In this document: positions 4,082 to 5,351 of the stretch, piece after piece
Layout: every line of letters starts with the position of its first letter
Numbering within the stretch: position 1 is the first letter of the stretch
Assembly: GCA_028706995.1 (NCBI GenBank)
Contig: JAQTVR010000089.1
Location: forward strand, 1-5,351
DNA from: Dehalococcoidales bacterium
GTDB taxonomy: Bacteria > Chloroflexota > Dehalococcoidia > Dehalococcoidales > UBA5627
Direction: 5' to 3'
DNA length: 5,351 nt
Notes under the pieces: generated by a model
What the model saw: the letters and a program-made list of their open reading frames with translations, nothing else
What the model was told of the DNA's origin: nothing
Databases searched by the model: none
Position numbers and translations under genes: made by a program

Positions 4082-4399
4082 TTATTTTTTCTCCTTCTTC
4101 TCTCTGTGTAATAGTAGGATACCGAAAGGTAACAGGACCGCGGCGCTGATCCCTACTTTGGCCCAGGTAGACAACCCACCCCCTTTCGGATCCCCGGTGG
4201 CACCTATGTTATCTTTCAGATAGTTTAACATTATATCGGCGTCGTCGTCATCTACGAACAGGTCCCCATTGAAGTCTCCAATCGCAGCACCGGGAAACTG
4301 TTTTACCGATTTGCCGTAGCAATCCACGGAAAAGATACCGAAATCCAGCATATCGATAACTCCGTCTTTGTTGAGGTCAAACTTTACTTCGTAACCCAC
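4082..4399 (-). CDS. Membrane-anchored protein with paired dockerin/EF-hand calcium loops
   Basis: I choose a GTG start at 4399: it lies one base after the upstream TAA, and AAGGAAGG stands 6 nt before it. The ATG at 4468 would overlap the upstream gene by 68 nt and add unrelated sequence. From GTG the protein is 105 aa. Loop 1 is D8-L-N10-K-D12-G...D19 and loop 2 is D42-F-N44-G-D46...D53, the DxNxDxxxxxxD calcium pattern of dockerin type I repeats. A Gly-rich linker, a membrane helix (about 82-97, VGISAAVLLPFGILLL) and a basic tail (HREKKEKK) follow. Dockerins normally bind cohesins. A dockerin pair alone on a membrane anchor, with no enzyme domain, is odd. The cassette context suggests a cell-surface or virion-associated role; no cohesin is seen here. 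Confidence 0.75.
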   Translation of the reverse strand: MGYEVKFDLNKDGVIDMLDFGIFSVDCYGKSVKQFPGAAIGDFNGDLFVDDDDADIMLNYLKDNIGATGDPKGGGLSTWAKVGISAAVLLPFGILLLHREKKEKK

Positions 4400-4400
4400 A

Positions 4401-5099
4401 TTATACCTTCCTTCTTTTAGATTTTCTGGATGAGTACGCCATAAGTCCCAATAGTGCGGCGGCGCCACCCAATAAACCCGCTATTGCCCAAGGGGACATT
4501 ACCTCTATCGAAGGTTCGGGGGGAGCCTCCTTAATTCCAGTCACCGTGAACCCGATGGTTTCAACGGGGCTTTCCTGGTATGCCGTTTTGAAGGTCATAT
4601 CTACCATATAATCGCCGTTCTCGTTGATCTCCCAGGGCACATATCCGATAACAGAGAGAAATTCAAACGGATTCCATGTTAGTCCCTCCGGTGGAGCTGG
4701 CTGGATAAAATCTCCGGAGTATAATAATTTCCTATCGCGCACCCGGTACCACTTGAAAATGCCATGACTCTCAGTGGTTACATTGGATGCCCGGAACCCA
4801 CATACTACAACCTCGTGATTCGGGGTAATGGTTGAGAGGTCAAATTCCTTTGTCGGTTCTGATATAACTACCGGGGAGAACAGATTATAAAATGCAGTTC
4901 CGGTCATGTTTAGTTCAGCACCAAACACGTTCACCAGGCGCTGCTGCCCGGACGTTTCCTTGACGCCTTTACCGATACCTATTGATGCAAAGGAAGGAGA
5001 CGCTTGACCGATACTACCGATATTATAGTGCTCATTGAAAGATTCCTCTCGGTAATACCGTTGAGCTAACTCCGTATTGGATATAAAAACCTTTCCCAT
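4401..5099 (-). CDS. 232-aa beta-rich protein with C-terminal membrane anchor
   Basis: Start set at the ATG at 5099, with GGAAGGAG ending 6 nt before it; an ATG at 5141 would overlap the upstream gene and lacks this spacing. There is no N-terminal signal peptide. Residues about 60-195 are rich in short beta strands (EVVVCGFRASNV, FKWYRVRDRKLLYSGDF, GYVPWEINENGDYMVDMTFK, VETIGFTVTGI), resembling an immunoglobulin-like beta sandwich. A PPEP hinge, one helix (about 205-222, AIAGLLGGAAALLGLMAY) and a basic tail (SSRKSKRRKV) end it. It could be a virion or surface-attachment protein, but no family is recognised. It shares the anchor-plus-basic-tail design with the dockerin-like gene that follows with only one base between stop and start. 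Confidence 0.72.
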   Translation of the reverse strand: MGKVFISNTELAQRYYREESFNEHYNIGSIGQASPSFASIGIGKGVKETSGQQRLVNVFGAELNMTGTAFYNLFSPVVISEPTKEFDLSTITPNHEVVVCGFRASNVTTESHGIFKWYRVRDRKLLYSGDFIQPAPPEGLTWNPFEFLSVIGYVPWEINENGDYMVDMTFKTAYQESPVETIGFTVTGIKEAPPEPSIEVMSPWAIAGLLGGAAALLGLMAYSSRKSKRRKV

Positions 5100-5115
5100 G
5101 GCATTCTCCTTCCCC

Positions 5116-5351
5116 TTAATAATCGCTTGCGCTTGCACCAATCCAGTATGTGTTTACTTCCACAACGTCAAGGTATAGAGTATTAAGCCCTAACGCCCCG
5201 TTATGATATTCTACCAAGAAAACACCCTCCGGATTTCCACCGGATTCTCTCCACTCTAATATCTTGGCTACACCGATATTGTAAATGGTAAAAGGTGGTC
5301 CTGGCGATTTGATATAATCTCCAATTTTAAAAGGAGGCTTACTATTGCCGG
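5116..5351 (-). CDS. Partial small protein, probable SH3-like barrel C-terminal part
   Basis: Open at the right window edge; the visible 77 residues begin GNSKPPFKIGDYIKS and end TYWIGASASDY, stop TAA at 5118-5116. No Met occurs in this frame, so the start is outside, probably close by, since FKIGDYIK looks like a first strand. Strand-like segments continue (FTIYNIGVAKILEW, GVFLVEYHN, LYLDVVEVN), as in small SH3-like barrels. The product is unknown. It lies 16 nt upstream of the 232-aa gene, with that gene's ribosome binding site between them, so they are probably co-transcribed. Confidence 0.62.
   Translation of the reverse strand, partial: GNSKPPFKIGDYIKSPGPPFTIYNIGVAKILEWRESGGNPEGVFLVEYHNGALGLNTLYLDVVEVNTYWIGASASDY

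Noticed and set aside
5344..5351. Window end matches 61-68 (ATTGCCGG), suggesting a circular or terminally redundant molecule
   Set aside because: Eight bases is too short and the flanking bases differ; chance is sufficient.

Overview
The window looks like part of a bacteriophage or prophage genome from an uncultured bacterium. Genes are very small and tightly packed, with ATGA and TAATG stop/start overlaps and strong AAGGAG-type ribosome binding sites. The recognisable families are phage-typical: family X DNA polymerase, DUF5131 (phage Gp37/Gp68-like), ASCH, a LAGLIDADG homing endonuclease, a holin-like protein and many tiny Cys-rich proteins. TGA stops embedded in ATGA overlaps argue for the standard bacterial code. 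I see no rRNA, tRNA, CRISPR array or transposase. The host cannot be named from this sequence.

Plus-strand half (1 to about 3386), an accessory/nucleic-acid gene train: the 3' end of a family X DNA polymerase damaged by a frameshift and an in-frame TGA; an 18-aa Cys cluster peptide; a 92-aa probable SH3-like barrel protein; a 23-aa Cys peptide; a DUF5131 protein; a 104-aa protein with an N-terminal Cys cluster; a 41-aa zinc-ribbon-like protein; then an ASCH-domain locus invaded by a homing endonuclease gene, and a possible 28-aa ORF.

The centre of interest is 2000-2910. The train reaches an ASCH start (MNKPIYALSIKQ...) that is cut after 12 codons by an antisense LAGLIDADG gene with its own promoter. 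Immediately beyond it a complete ASCH gene begins again (MYALSIRQPWAW...), with its own Shine-Dalgarno and a 5' end in which every codon differs from the remnant. The endonuclease gene is bracketed by a 21-nt inverted repeat (19/21) made from the ASCH 5' coding sequence. In plus-strand RNA both mismatches become G.U pairs, so a continuous 21-bp helix is possible. The antisense frame entered from the old ASCH start is open through the whole endonuclease gene and stops just inside the new ASCH gene. This is a homing endonuclease invasion that appears to have restored its target gene.

Minus-strand half (5351 down to 3381), a probable lysis/envelope cassette transcribed toward the plus-strand genes: a partial small-barrel protein running off the right edge; a 232-aa beta-rich protein with a C-terminal membrane anchor; a 105-aa protein with two dockerin/EF-hand-type calcium loops and a C-terminal membrane anchor (starting at GTG); a holin-like protein; an 86-aa protein with an N-terminal membrane helix and a coiled coil; and a 34-aa single-membrane-helix peptide. 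The two halves converge near 3381-3386 with no convincing terminator between them.
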